This document shows, in pieces, positions 34,357 to 43,690 of a stretch of DNA of 64,000 bases. Origin of the DNA: Candidatus Woesearchaeota archaeon (lineage in GTDB: Archaea > Nanobdellota > Nanobdellia > Woesearchaeales > ARS49). The notes beneath the pieces are model-generated. The model saw only the letters and a program-made list of their open reading frames with translations, made no database searches and was not told the DNA's origin. The DNA is taken from positions 85,385-149,384 of the forward strand of contig JASMHM010000003.1 in NCBI GenBank assembly GCA_030750765.1, read 5' to 3'. The position numbers and the translations under genes are program-made. The first letter of the stretch is position 1, and each line of letters opens with the position of its first letter.

Positions 34357-34649
34357 TTGTCAAAGAACATCATAAAGGAGGCAACATCATAGTTGCGGTG
34401 TGCGACACAGAACTTCTTGGTAAAAAATTTGAAGAAAACGGCGTCGTGCTTGATCTCTCCAGTCCATTCTACCAAGGTAAGGAGATGGACGAAGATGAAA
34501 CTAAGAGTATTCTCAAAAAAGCAGGAGCGTGCAACCTCGTAGGAAAAGTTATCACACAACTTGCCTTACGAGAAGGCATGATTTCCGAAGAAAACATCTT
34601 ACACTGTCAAAACATTCCTTTTGCGCAATCAGTGATAATAAGAGAATAA
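34353..34649 (+). CDS. DUF424 family protein
   Basis: 98 residues with the family's N-terminal VAVCDTELLGKKFEENGVVLD block and a C-terminal GACNLVGKVITQLALREG segment. DUF424 genes are often next to aIF2-beta in archaea, as here, and the four-base overlap supports a link to translation initiation, but the function is not established. Confidence 0.85.
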   Translation: MIVKEHHKGGNIIVAVCDTELLGKKFEENGVVLDLSSPFYQGKEMDEDETKSILKKAGACNLVGKVITQLALREGMISEENILHCQNIPFAQSVIIRE

Positions 34650-34679
34650 GTTTAAAAGTCGTCCATCCCTCTCAATAGT

Positions 34680-35345
34680 ATGACGGGCGTAGCTTGGGAA
34701 AATTTCATCCTACCATTTCGGGATTGGTTCCAGTCACGCAAATTTATGGATCTGGGAACCACTTTTGACGAAGGAATATTCTCCCAGACAATGCGGAAGT
34801 CCGGATTCGGGATTGTTACAATTGATCTTGAATACGAAGGCATGTGGATGCCGGAGGGCTTTTCTATTAAAGTAACAGAGACCATCTCAGATTCCCCTGC
34901 CGTCATTTTCCAGGCAGAGACCTCAGACGGCAAACGAACCGCGGTGGATGAAGTACTCCAGGATCTCAAAAATGCACAACGTGAACGGTATGAAGTTCCT
35001 AGCGTTGAGCCAGAGACAGTAGAGAAAATTGCCGAGGCCTATGGAGATACGCTCCAGAAATACGGATGGGATAGGAGCGCACGTGGCTCGGAGGAAAACA
35101 CTGCGTTCCAGAGGTTGCAAAGAAATAAAGGTAGCTGCCTGGTGCGAGCGATAGTGAGCAGGCTAGACAAAGACGGTTACTCGTGGAGTGTTCGTTTGGA
35201 TCACCAAGAAACAGTAGAGTCGAGGAGATGTGGTGTGTATGACGAGGGGTCTGCGATACAAGGATCTAGTGTTCTTGAAGACTCAATTCCTGAAGCAATC
35301 GGACGCTTTGAAGTTCCTAAAGAGTTAGCCAAACCAGGCACCTAG
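34680..35345 (+). CDS. Hypothetical protein
   Basis: 221 residues, soluble, mixed alpha/beta, with no recognised motif. A TATA-like box (GTTTAAAAG, centre about 34654) is 26 bp before the ATG, so it has its own promoter. Its last 21 bases overlap the convergent PolD large-subunit gene. Confidence 0.6.
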   Translation: MTGVAWENFILPFRDWFQSRKFMDLGTTFDEGIFSQTMRKSGFGIVTIDLEYEGMWMPEGFSIKVTETISDSPAVIFQAETSDGKRTAVDEVLQDLKNAQRERYEVPSVEPETVEKIAEAYGDTLQKYGWDRSARGSEENTAFQRLQRNKGSCLVRAIVSRLDKDGYSWSVRLDHQETVESRRCGVYDEGSAIQGSSVLEDSIPEAIGRFEVPKELAKPGT

Positions 35346-38300
35346 GCTTGTTTGCTTTTCTGCATCTTTACCAAACACTCCTTCTATTCTTCTGTGAAGC
35401 AATCGGATGGTTTCTTGTAAGTACTCATTCACTTCGTACTTTGTGGCTAGGCTCGTCATAGGTTCTACGTACTTCACCACGCTGCCTTGTGCTACAGTAA
35501 ACAGGAGTTTGCCTCCGCAAGAGGTGCATGCGCCTTTGAGTGGCGGTCGCCTAAATTTCTTGTTACAACTAACACACCTGAATTCTTGGGTGGAAAACTG
35601 TCGCAAGTTTCCTTTTGCATCACGCATGAAATGTTTGTCAATGACTAAGGTGGCCACTTGCGTTGCGTTGACCGCCCTAATCTTGTCTGCAAGATCCATC
35701 TGTCCTTGCAACTTGTCTTTCATTGTGGGTAGCAGCTTGTACGCGCTGCACCTGACAGTATGATTGATGTTATCAGTATGGTGCGTAAAGCCATGCCCTT
35801 CATACTGCTCTTCCTTGAAGAGAACGGACTTTATTTGGGGTATCTCCACCTCCCACGGCATTTTCAGCTCCATCGTTGCTTCATAAAATTCTAAGGGATA
35901 CTTCCAAGAAATGTCCATGTCAAACACCATGTCATCCACCTCAGAAGGAATGAGCAGAGTGGTTAACACGAGAGGCGTGTCCATCGTAGCACCTCTTCGG
36001 CTAGACAAATAACCTTTGCTGAAGTTCAAGAACGCATCCATAAGCAAGATCACACAATTCTCATCCCCATCACAGTCTCTCCTTGTGGCAGAGTGCATGT
36101 ACGGGTGTGCCATGATGCTTTGGGTGTTGGAGAACCCAATTATTCTGCCCAGAATGCCTGCACTCGTGTGCGGCGCTAGGAAGATTACCAGTTCGCCTAC
36201 CAAGCCATCTTCAGATTTGAGATTGTAAAATCTTTTTTGCTTGTACAAGTGTAGCAATTCATCATCAACAAAATTGGCCACACGAGTTAAGACCTCTTTG
36301 CTCCCTACATCAGGGCTCTCTGCACAATCAGGAAGGATGATGTCTTGTGGAAAGATCTCAACTACCTGCTCTTGGCTGGTGAGTGGCTTGCCTTCAATAT
36401 CTTCGGTGTATCCTAGCGTGGCAAGAATTTCTACACTGGTTCCGATCTCTTGGGGTGTGAAGTGGGTGAGTGGAAGTTGGGTGGCATCGTATCTTGTCGT
36501 GCCGTCTTTGTTCACGAAAATGTCGTGCTTGGCTCGAAGCACCCCTTTAGCTATGTGCTCAAAGGTGTGCGTGTCGTTCATAGTTCCTCTAACTCCCTTG
36601 ATGAGGTCAGGGTAGTGTACCAAGGACAAGGACTTGAGTATTTTGGGAAAGAGATCGTTGAGTGGAAAGGTTTGCTTGGTGGATTGGGAGGGAGTATGGT
36701 CACATGGTTCTGTAATGTATCCACACTCTTGGCAGTGGTATTGTTTTACCGTGATGTCCCCACACTCTAAGCACACCGGTAGGAAGTTTCTGTCCTGGCA
36801 TTTTTCACAATAGTAGTAAGGAAAGTCTGCGACGATGTTTCCCGCGGTGAGTGCACTCTGAAAACTTCGCATCCTTCCTCCTTGTTCTCCTACAGGAAAG
36901 AGCACGTGGGGAGAGCCCGTCATCTTTCGCATCTTTGCCTTTTCGGGTCTGCCCATGCGTGACCCTACAAAAGTGCCTGACTTGTCACGAAGGTTAAGAC
37001 CGCTGATCAGTTTGACCAGCGTAAACACATCCGGAGTTTTTGATTTTTCAATAGCATCCATGATTTCGGCATGTTTTTCCTTGACATCTAACGTGGACAG
37101 CAAACTCTTGGTGTGCTCCTCTTCCAGAATAACCTTGTCTTTGATAACTCGGTGAGGTATACCTATAAGTTCTAGGGCTCTCTTTGCAGGGTGAGGTAAT
37201 GAGAGTATTGCTTGCTCCTCCACAAACGAGGCAGTAGGAAGCCACTCAACTAATTGTTTGAACTGGTCTAAGGTGAGCGCGTTCCAATGATAGCAATACT
37301 TAGGATGGAGTGGTGTTCCGTACTTGTGAGAAACCTCTAGGGCCTGAGTCACATTCTCTACGAGCGGGGGCGCTCCTGCTTTTTCTTGCTCGAGTGCCCA
37401 CCACTCTTCGCAATACCCTGCAGGTACCAACGGATGTGCCCGGTTTACGTAGTCTCCGTAATTGCACAGGATGTCTCCTAAGTACAGTATTTCCTGGACT
37501 TCGGGAGATAGGCTCTGTGCCATCTCTAAAGATTGCAAATACATGACCGAACCATCGCGAAGTTTGACAATGGGCCCCTCAATAGTGCTGCAACTGCCAA
37601 TCGTTGCGGCCTTGCCCGGTCTCTCTAGCTTGAGCTGCGTTCCGGATGCTATAAACTCGTTTAACACATACATGCTTGCGGGATGGAGTGCTTGTGCACT
37701 CAAGCCCGTGGTTCTGCAACGTCCATATCGTACACGAAATGCTCCGCTTGATAAGGGCAGGCCTAGCACAGGTCTACCGGCCACAAGATCTTTCAAATAT
37801 GTGTAGTCTGGGCTGATGCCCAATTGTTCTTCGTCTTTTGCCTTTGCCTTTTTCTGTAGTTTGAGATACTCTTCAAGAAAATTCCAGCTGTCTAGACCGA
37901 AGTCTTTTCCCCACTTGGATAATTGTTTCCACAATTTTGGAGCCTTTAGGGGAATGCAGTCGGTCATCATCAGGCAGAACCCGCTTCGGATGAAGTTGGT
38001 AGGCACTCGTGGCAAATCCTTGTAGTTGCTCACCTCTCTCGTCTCGGAAGGGTCTGCACCTATCTCTACAGGAAGATTTTGGACAAGAAAGTGCAGCTCA
38101 CCCTCTGTAGGAAAGTACTGTCTCGGACTGATGCGCTCGTGGTAGTCTGAAACTTCTGTGTGGGCGCGCTTGATTTCGTCAGGTTGTGCGTCATACCTTT
38201 CGTAGCCCATAACCTTACGAACGTAGTCCGTGATGATGACGCATACCGCAGCAGCGGTGCCTCCTGCGTTTCTTATGGGGCCTGCAAAGTTCACGCAAAA

Positions 38301-38735
38301 ATATTCTTTGCCGTCAAGACGCTTCTTGATGTCAATACCCACAATGCCGTCTAGTGGGCTGGACACAACGCCAACAGTAACATACGCGAAGCCGGTTCTG
38401 ATTCCTATTTCTATGGCTTCTTTTTTGTCTTTGAATTTGCAGAACTTTTCTTGTGCTACCTCTTCAGCTATTTTGAGCGCCACACGCCAATCGAGGACAT
38501 CAAATTCTTTTTCAAGTTCCATGATGCGCTCTTTGACGCCGGCATCGAGAATCTGTGGAGCTGCAACACTGATCAAGCCTTCTACACGCTCTGCCATGTT
38601 GGCGGCTAGACGAATTTCTACCTCTTTGTTAGGATCTATTCCCGAGGCTCGCGCCTTGTTTGCTTGTTCGTTAGCCGCGGCTACCTGTTTGTGGAGGCGG
38701 TCGAAGTATTCCGTTATTTTTTTACTGCTGGTCAT
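35325..38735 (-). CDS. polC: DNA polymerase D large subunit (DP2)
   Basis: 1136 residues, full length and without an intein. The catalytic DCDGDE aspartates are at about 887-891. Zinc sites include CEKCQDRNFLPVCLECG and CQECGYITEPCDH mid-protein and CVSCNKKF...CTSCGG near the C-terminus. The very end reads QTSLGAWFG, a good PCNA-interacting PIP box. PolD is the replicative polymerase of most archaea outside Crenarchaeota. It lies last in the cdc6-DP1-DP2 operon, overlapping DP1 by 14 bases. Confidence 0.97.
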   Translation of the reverse strand: MTSSKKITEYFDRLHKQVAAANEQANKARASGIDPNKEVEIRLAANMAERVEGLISVAAPQILDAGVKERIMELEKEFDVLDWRVALKIAEEVAQEKFCKFKDKKEAIEIGIRTGFAYVTVGVVSSPLDGIVGIDIKKRLDGKEYFCVNFAGPIRNAGGTAAAVCVIITDYVRKVMGYERYDAQPDEIKRAHTEVSDYHERISPRQYFPTEGELHFLVQNLPVEIGADPSETREVSNYKDLPRVPTNFIRSGFCLMMTDCIPLKAPKLWKQLSKWGKDFGLDSWNFLEEYLKLQKKAKAKDEEQLGISPDYTYLKDLVAGRPVLGLPLSSGAFRVRYGRCRTTGLSAQALHPASMYVLNEFIASGTQLKLERPGKAATIGSCSTIEGPIVKLRDGSVMYLQSLEMAQSLSPEVQEILYLGDILCNYGDYVNRAHPLVPAGYCEEWWALEQEKAGAPPLVENVTQALEVSHKYGTPLHPKYCYHWNALTLDQFKQLVEWLPTASFVEEQAILSLPHPAKRALELIGIPHRVIKDKVILEEEHTKSLLSTLDVKEKHAEIMDAIEKSKTPDVFTLVKLISGLNLRDKSGTFVGSRMGRPEKAKMRKMTGSPHVLFPVGEQGGRMRSFQSALTAGNIVADFPYYYCEKCQDRNFLPVCLECGDITVKQYHCQECGYITEPCDHTPSQSTKQTFPLNDLFPKILKSLSLVHYPDLIKGVRGTMNDTHTFEHIAKGVLRAKHDIFVNKDGTTRYDATQLPLTHFTPQEIGTSVEILATLGYTEDIEGKPLTSQEQVVEIFPQDIILPDCAESPDVGSKEVLTRVANFVDDELLHLYKQKRFYNLKSEDGLVGELVIFLAPHTSAGILGRIIGFSNTQSIMAHPYMHSATRRDCDGDENCVILLMDAFLNFSKGYLSSRRGATMDTPLVLTTLLIPSEVDDMVFDMDISWKYPLEFYEATMELKMPWEVEIPQIKSVLFKEEQYEGHGFTHHTDNINHTVRCSAYKLLPTMKDKLQGQMDLADKIRAVNATQVATLVIDKHFMRDAKGNLRQFSTQEFRCVSCNKKFRRPPLKGACTSCGGKLLFTVAQGSVVKYVEPMTSLATKYEVNEYLQETIRLLHRRIEGVFGKDAEKQTSLGAWFG

Positions 38736-40134
38736 GTTTGAAATCGAATAATGTTACCTTTCGGTCATGTAGTCCTAGAACTGGGACCACGCACGGGTCA
38801 GGGACGTGCCCCATTTTTTGCTGGAATTGTGTGCTGGGCTGCCAGCAACTTCCTACAACCATGTTCACCCCTCTGTACGTTTTTACTCTTGATTTGTGTA
38901 TGTGCCCTGACAAGAAATAATCAGGAATTCTTTCTATCACGAGTTCGTCTCGTTGAGGATCGGGAATGTACATTGCGCTGGTGTGTGCGGGTGCGAGGTG
39001 TCTGCACTTGAGTAAATACTCCATGACTAGTTCTGTTTTGTCAGAGGCCTGCCTTCCTGACTGACGGATACTGTTGACCGTGTCAGCATAGTAGGGATAG
39101 CTCATTCCGTGATAGAGCAATATGCTAAAGCCGGAGAATTCTTCACTTGCGTGTATGTTCAGCCAGGAAGGATTGCTTACCATGATGACGTTTGGGAGAT
39201 TGTATAACGCTGCGGCGTGTTCTTTGTCAAGACAGGGCTGTGGCTCGGATAGGCGTACTGAGTCGTGGTTGCCAGCACATATGATGATGGGAATGTGGGA
39301 GGGTATGGAAGCGAGTGCGAGCGCTGCCTCATCGTACATTTGTTTGACACTTGAGTAAGCCACCTCGCTTTCTTGGCCAGGATAGATACCTATTCCTGCC
39401 ACAACATCTCCTACAAGAAAAACGTAGCCAACCTTAGATGCTATGCGTCGTTGCTCTTCGCTTCCCCACTTTCCTTGGATCCAAGCAAGGAATCTTTGGA
39501 ACTCATCGTGCATGAATTCCTTTGCGCCCATCTCTGTGTCTGAAAGGACTACGGCGTAGGTTTCGTCAGGACTTTGTTTGACTTGTTGTTGCATAGGTAT
39601 GTCTGGGAGGAGGACGGCGCTTGCAAAGATGACGTTATCTCCTGCTCTGCCTACTATACCAATCACTTGGTCTAGCGACAGATCCTTAGCGAGTGTGTAA
39701 TTTGCGCTGTTTTTGGTGATGATGACCTTGATAGACTTCCCGCTTCGATCTTCCATCACTAATGAAATATGTTCGTTCTTGGTGATGTACTTGTCCATGA
39801 TCAATCCTATTATGGATACTGAACTTCCAGGTGTCACTCTAGATATGCTGGTGAGTTGTTGGAGTTCTTGTCTTGAGCGTAGAAGTGCTTCCATCTGTTT
39901 GAAGCGTACGGTCATGTGCCCTACAAAATCTTGGACCACTCGTTTCTTGTTGAAGTCTTGGTAGGAAAAAACAACCTCGACGTTGTGTTTTTGGCTTGGT
40001 GCAGAGGCGGGAGTTATCTCTTCATAGTATTTGTCGATGTTTTTCTCCACGTCATCTAGTATTTGCTTAGTAACAAGAGTGTTCTTGTCCATCAAGGATT
40101 CTATTATTTTCTTCTTTTTCAGGGTTTCATTCAT
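38722..40134 (-). CDS. polB: DNA polymerase D small subunit (DP1), 3'-5' exonuclease
   Basis: 470 residues. An OB-fold (VSIIGLIMDKYITKNEHISL) is followed by the calcineurin-like phosphoesterase with intact metal motifs: VFLVGDVV, CAGNHDSVR and SGHIHKSRV. It supplies proofreading to PolD. The N-terminal about 80 residues are helical. It overlaps cdc6 by four bases and DP2 by 14, so the three are one transcription unit. Confidence 0.96.
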   Translation of the reverse strand: MNETLKKKKIIESLMDKNTLVTKQILDDVEKNIDKYYEEITPASAPSQKHNVEVVFSYQDFNKKRVVQDFVGHMTVRFKQMEALLRSRQELQQLTSISRVTPGSSVSIIGLIMDKYITKNEHISLVMEDRSGKSIKVIITKNSANYTLAKDLSLDQVIGIVGRAGDNVIFASAVLLPDIPMQQQVKQSPDETYAVVLSDTEMGAKEFMHDEFQRFLAWIQGKWGSEEQRRIASKVGYVFLVGDVVAGIGIYPGQESEVAYSSVKQMYDEAALALASIPSHIPIIICAGNHDSVRLSEPQPCLDKEHAAALYNLPNVIMVSNPSWLNIHASEEFSGFSILLYHGMSYPYYADTVNSIRQSGRQASDKTELVMEYLLKCRHLAPAHTSAMYIPDPQRDELVIERIPDYFLSGHIHKSRVKTYRGVNMVVGSCWQPSTQFQQKMGHVPDPCVVPVLGLHDRKVTLFDFKHDQQ

Positions 40135-41336
40135 AGTCCTAATTCTTCAGTTAATGTTGACTGGGCGTTCTCTACTAGGGTTTGGCTGGTGGAAGGAAAG
40201 ATTTCTCGGGTTCTCCCAAATCTTCCTTTGCTGATGACTTTAGCATTAATAACTCCTAAAACATCAAACTCTCCTATGATGTCGCTGACCCTTCTTTGGG
40301 TTAGTGGTCTAAGTGCGACTTGCTGACAAACATGTTTGTAGTGTTCGTACACCTCCCCTGTAAAGAGGGCATCATTTCGTTGGTTGCCAAGATCAAATAT
40401 GGCGTACAATGTTGCTTGGTAGTGTTTGGGCTGTCCTTTGACAAGCTCTATTACTTTGTCTCGTTCTATGGTATCTTCTGCTTTGTCTATATGTGACATG
40501 TTGACCTGGGTTGCGCCATCTCTTTCTGCGAGTTCTCCTGAGACGCGTAGTAATTCTATTGCGCGTCTTGCGTCTCCATGCTCTCTTGCAGCTATAGCCG
40601 CACATTTGGCTATGACCCCTTCTCCTACTGCGTTTTCGTTCATGCTCATCTTGACTCTTTGATCAAGTATTTCTTGTAGGTGCATGGCGTTGTAGGGAGG
40701 ATAGATGAGTTCTTCTTCAGAAAGACTACTTTTGACGCGAGGATCTAGTCTTTCTGTGAAAATAACGTCGTTGGATATGCCTACTATGCTTAGCTGTGCG
40801 TTTTTGAGCTCAGCATTGACTCTAGTAAGGTTGTATAACATTTCATCACCAATTTTTCCCACCAACACGTCTATTTCGTCTAGAACTATTAGTATGATTC
40901 GTTTCTCTTTGTCTAATTCCTTGAAAAAAATGCTGTACACTTCATCGGTAGGCAATCCGGTAGGAGGTATTGCCTTGCCAAACTCTCTGGCTAGTTGTGC
41001 GATAAGGCGATATTCAGTGTCTGCCACTTTTTTTAGTTTGCAGTTCAGATAGATCACTTTGAGTGGCAAGTTTTTCTTTTTTGCCACCTTTTCTAGTTGT
41101 TGGGTAGTGTACGTTACGGTCAATGTCTTGCCAGTACCTGTTTTTCCGTACACAAACAGGTTGGAAGGCTTCTGGCCTCGAAGGCAAGGGGCTAGTATGC
41201 TTGCCACTGCTTGTAGTTGTTCGGCTCTATGGGTAATTGTTTCAGGAACAAAGTTAGGCTGTAAGTACTCTTTATGCGAGAACAAACTTTCTGCTTCCAG
41301 ATAGTCTTCGAAAAACTGTCCCAACCCTTTATCCAT
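40131..41336 (-). CDS. cdc6: Orc1/Cdc6 replication initiator
   Basis: About 401 residues. AAA+ Walker A YGKTGTGKT, Walker B LIVLDEIDVL, sensor 1 VGISNDV and sensor 2 REHGDARRAIELLR are complete, and a winged-helix domain (about 300-385) would bind origin boxes. I start at ATG 41336 (MDKGLGQ); an ATG at 41348 lies only 17 bp from the TATA-like box at 41361-41369 and would precede the expected transcript start. It faces the candidate origin and heads the operon with both PolD subunits. Confidence 0.96.
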   Translation of the reverse strand: MDKGLGQFFEDYLEAESLFSHKEYLQPNFVPETITHRAEQLQAVASILAPCLRGQKPSNLFVYGKTGTGKTLTVTYTTQQLEKVAKKKNLPLKVIYLNCKLKKVADTEYRLIAQLAREFGKAIPPTGLPTDEVYSIFFKELDKEKRIILIVLDEIDVLVGKIGDEMLYNLTRVNAELKNAQLSIVGISNDVIFTERLDPRVKSSLSEEELIYPPYNAMHLQEILDQRVKMSMNENAVGEGVIAKCAAIAAREHGDARRAIELLRVSGELAERDGATQVNMSHIDKAEDTIERDKVIELVKGQPKHYQATLYAIFDLGNQRNDALFTGEVYEHYKHVCQQVALRPLTQRRVSDIIGEFDVLGVINAKVISKGRFGRTREIFPSTSQTLVENAQSTLTEELGL

Positions 41337-41360
41337 CAAAAGTTCCATCAGAAATGGAGG

Positions 41361-41369
41361 TTTAAATAG
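41361..41369 (-). promoter_or_regulatory. TATA-like box of the cdc6-PolD operon
   Basis: CTATTTAAA on the minus strand, about 29 bp before the chosen ATG at 41336. It borders the candidate origin, so initiator binding there could also affect cdc6 transcription. Confidence 0.5.
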
Positions 41370-41575
41370 TTATATGTTTTCTAAAAGATATCCCCCACCC
41401 CCTTGTTTCTTGTGGAAATGGGTGGTAGTAGTAGTAGTAATTGTTTTCTATATAGAAAAGAAATAGAATGTTGTCGTCCGCGCATTTTTTTGGGTGGTTT
41501 TGAGTGGTTCGCACATCGTGTTTCCACCTGCAATAGGGGGGTTGGTAGTCAAAAACTGGCTAACCTTTATAAACG
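41370..41575. other. Candidate chromosomal replication origin (oriC)
   Basis: A gene-free segment next to cdc6. It holds two sequences resembling the ORB core (around CAGTGGAAAC): TTGTGGAAATGGG on the plus strand (41410-41422) and GCAGGTGGAAAC on the minus strand (41521-41532), in opposite orientation. Between them is an AT-rich stretch with a perfect 16-bp palindrome TTTTCTATATAGAAAA (41444-41459). C- and G-runs lie outside (41391-41402 and 41535-41541). Layout and location match archaeal origins; the ORB matches are imperfect. Confidence 0.6.
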
Positions 41576-41610
41576 AGGAAAGACTACCTCTTAGTAACAA
41601 CAGGTGAACA

Positions 41611-42378
41611 ATGTTAGTAAGCAAAGAATTCATGAACAAACTCAAAGATTTCGGCTTGAACAGCTATGAGATCAAACTATGGGTCGCCTTACTATCAAAG
41701 GGAACCGCAACAGCTGGAGACCTCTCTGACATTGCTAACGTTCCAAGAAGTAGAACATATGATGTTCTAGAAACCTTGGAAAAGAAAGGATTTGTCATCA
41801 TGAAGTTGGGCAAGCCCATCAAGTATCTTGCAATTCCACCTAGCGAAGTAATCGAACGAGTAAAAAGAAAGGTTGAAGAAGAGGCAGATGGACAGAACCA
41901 GATGCTCGACAAGCTTTCAAAATCTACCGTGCTAAAAGAGTTAGTAAGCCTACACAAAAACGGCATCGAGCAAGTAGACCCTGTTGATCTTACTGGAATT
42001 TTGAAGGGAAGAGAGAACATTTACGCACGATTGAACAGCATGGTCAAGGAAGCAAAGAAAAGCGTCCGAATTTGTACCACTGCTACTGGTGCTTCAAGAA
42101 AAACATCAAGTCTTAGACACGCGTTTAACCGTGCTATCTCAAAAAACGTCAAAGTACAAGTTATCTCACCTAAGGAAATGGACTTCCACGGCGTGGATGC
42201 TCGTCAAGGCAAGATTGACACAAGATACGTCGTTGTTGACGGTAACCGTGTGATGATAATGGTACCTGACGAGAACATTCATGAGCATTATGATTTTGGT
42301 ATTGTGGTAAACGAAGCTAAATTCGCACAAGGCTTTGAAAGACTCTTCGAAGAGAGTTGGAAAAAGGCTACGGCATAA
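41611..42378 (+). CDS. TrmB-family transcriptional regulator
   Basis: 255 residues. The N-terminal winged helix (LKDFGLNSYEIKLWVALL, NVPRSRTYDVLETLEKKGFV) is followed by a short coiled coil (about 85-105) and a C-terminal phospholipase-D-like sensor region (about 125-250) with ARLNSMVKEAKKSVRI. TrmB proteins commonly sense sugars or metabolites. A TATA-like box (CTTTATAAAC) and AGGTGA upstream imply a transcript with a short leader. It lies on the far side of the candidate origin from cdc6, but that neighbour relation may be accidental. Confidence 0.9.
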   Translation: MLVSKEFMNKLKDFGLNSYEIKLWVALLSKGTATAGDLSDIANVPRSRTYDVLETLEKKGFVIMKLGKPIKYLAIPPSEVIERVKRKVEEEADGQNQMLDKLSKSTVLKELVSLHKNGIEQVDPVDLTGILKGRENIYARLNSMVKEAKKSVRICTTATGASRKTSSLRHAFNRAISKNVKVQVISPKEMDFHGVDARQGKIDTRYVVVDGNRVMIMVPDENIHEHYDFGIVVNEAKFAQGFERLFEESWKKATA

Positions 42379-42435
42379 CCACAAAATCCATACATATTTA
42401 TACCCCCTCTTACTGTAGGATTGAAAAGAGGTACC

Positions 42436-42663
42436 ATGGTAGAAGACACCGTATTACGCATTGTTCTGTCTGTAGTTGTTGGCATTCTCTTCGCTATGGT
42501 GTTCTGCCTACGCGTTCTAGTCTTAATGGAGCGCAGAGTGGCACGAATCGAACTCCACATTGACCGATTAGCGACTCGTATCTTGAAGGAAGAGCTCAAA
42601 ATCGAGAAGATTGTGAGTAGAGTCACGCGTAAAGCTAAAAAGAGTAAAAAGAAGAAGCGCTAA
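42436..42663 (+). CDS. Small single-span membrane protein with Lys-rich tail
   Basis: 75 residues from the ATG at 42436, which follows AGAGGT; an upstream TTG at 42421 is in frame but has no such signal. One hydrophobic helix (about 5-30), an amphipathic helix and a tail ending KKSKKKKR. It overlaps the convergent TFE gene, which also ends in a Lys tail, by four bases. Function unknown. Confidence 0.7.
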   Translation: MVEDTVLRIVLSVVVGILFAMVFCLRVLVLMERRVARIELHIDRLATRILKEELKIEKIVSRVTRKAKKSKKKKR

Positions 42664-43286
42664 CGTTTCTTTTTCTTTGTTTTCTTGACTTTCTTTTTGA
42701 CATTTTTCTTGGCCTTCTTGACTTTCTTTGCCTTTTTGGCCTTCTTTTTCTTAACCTTAGGTTCAGGTATCTTAACCACTTTAAGCGGTGTTTTGAGAAT
42801 CTTTTCTAGCGCAGGTAGTTGTCCCTCAAGGTCTGCAATCTTTGCAGAATTGTCTTCTAAAGATAGAAGCTCGTTGCATTCAGGACATTTAAAGTCAAAT
42901 TCTGTGGCCTGGTCAAAGTCAAGACGTACACACTCATCATCACACAAAAAGAACTGCGAGACCTTTTCTCGCTCTAATCTTTCATTCAAACGATCAATCT
43001 TCTTAGCAACGATATCCCGATACAAGTAGGGCAGTTGTTTGTCATTAAGCGTCCAGTAATAGATGTACCAACCTTTCTTCTTATCCTTCTTCCTTGTGAA
43101 GGATACTAAGTTGACCTCATACAAGCGGTACAGCATGTTTCTTGTAACATTAATCTCTTGTTTGATGTAGCTCGTGAGTCTGAACTCGGAAACGTTCTTG
43201 TTTTTCTTGAGAATTCTTGCCAGTCTAACCACTTCAGCACCGGCAATTTCTGTGACCACCTCGTCAAGTAAATTTAGGGATTTCAC
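42660..43286 (-). CDS. tfe: Transcription factor TFE (TFIIE-alpha homologue)
   Basis: 208 residues starting at GTG 43286, which lies 26 bp from a TATA-like box (GGTTTATAAAG on the minus strand). An extended winged helix (about 1-100) is followed by a zinc ribbon whose first pair is spaced CDDEC rather than CxxC, with the second pair CPEC. After about residue 165 a Lys-rich tail of about 35 residues is added, not part of standard TFE. TFE stabilises the open promoter complex. Confidence 0.92.
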   Translation of the reverse strand: MKSLNLLDEVVTEIAGAEVVRLARILKKNKNVSEFRLTSYIKQEINVTRNMLYRLYEVNLVSFTRKKDKKKGWYIYYWTLNDKQLPYLYRDIVAKKIDRLNERLEREKVSQFFLCDDECVRLDFDQATEFDFKCPECNELLSLEDNSAKIADLEGQLPALEKILKTPLKVVKIPEPKVKKKKAKKAKKVKKAKKNVKKKVKKTKKKKR

Positions 43287-43318
43287 TGATTGACATGGTC
43301 TTGGCTTCTTTATAAACC

Positions 43319-43690
43319 TTACTTTGTGAGCTGGTCAAACGTAGCCCCTTGTCCTGGCTTGAACACTGCAAACTTTTCTGTGGTGGAGGCCATGTCTGGC
43401 TTCACGAAACGCCATTCTTGCTTGGCAAATCTCGTACCAATCAATGGCAGTGCCTTAAACAGCCGAGAAAAGTCTTCTAACTCCTTCATTTCTTGTAGGG
43501 GGATGTAGATGTTGTCCTTTCTTGAACTCTTACATTCTACCGCAAACAAGCTAATGCCGTTACTAGCGAGAATGTCTGGGCTTGGGTAGCGCATGCTTCC
43601 GCTGCCTGCCACTCTGCAAGCTGCCCAACCCCTATCCCAAAACATGTGGACGAGCTCTCGCTCCACTGCCGTTCCACGAATCTTGCTCAT
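43319..43690 (-). CDS. hjc: Holliday junction resolvase Hjc
   Basis: 123 residues, standard length. The nuclease core has VERELVHMFWDRG, then RVAGSGSMRYPSPDIL and AVECKSS, giving the E...D...ExK metal site. It cuts four-way junctions during recombination. It overlaps RNase Z by four bases and is co-transcribed with it; the pairing has no obvious functional logic. Confidence 0.95.
   Translation of the reverse strand: MSKIRGTAVERELVHMFWDRGWAACRVAGSGSMRYPSPDILASNGISLFAVECKSSRKDNIYIPLQEMKELEDFSRLFKALPLIGTRFAKQEWRFVKPDMASTTEKFAVFKPGQGATFDQLTK

Noticed and set aside
35325-38735. Intein in PolD DP2 or RadA
   Set aside because: Both proteins were read through their usual insertion regions; lengths (1136 and 339 residues) and motif spacing are normal.
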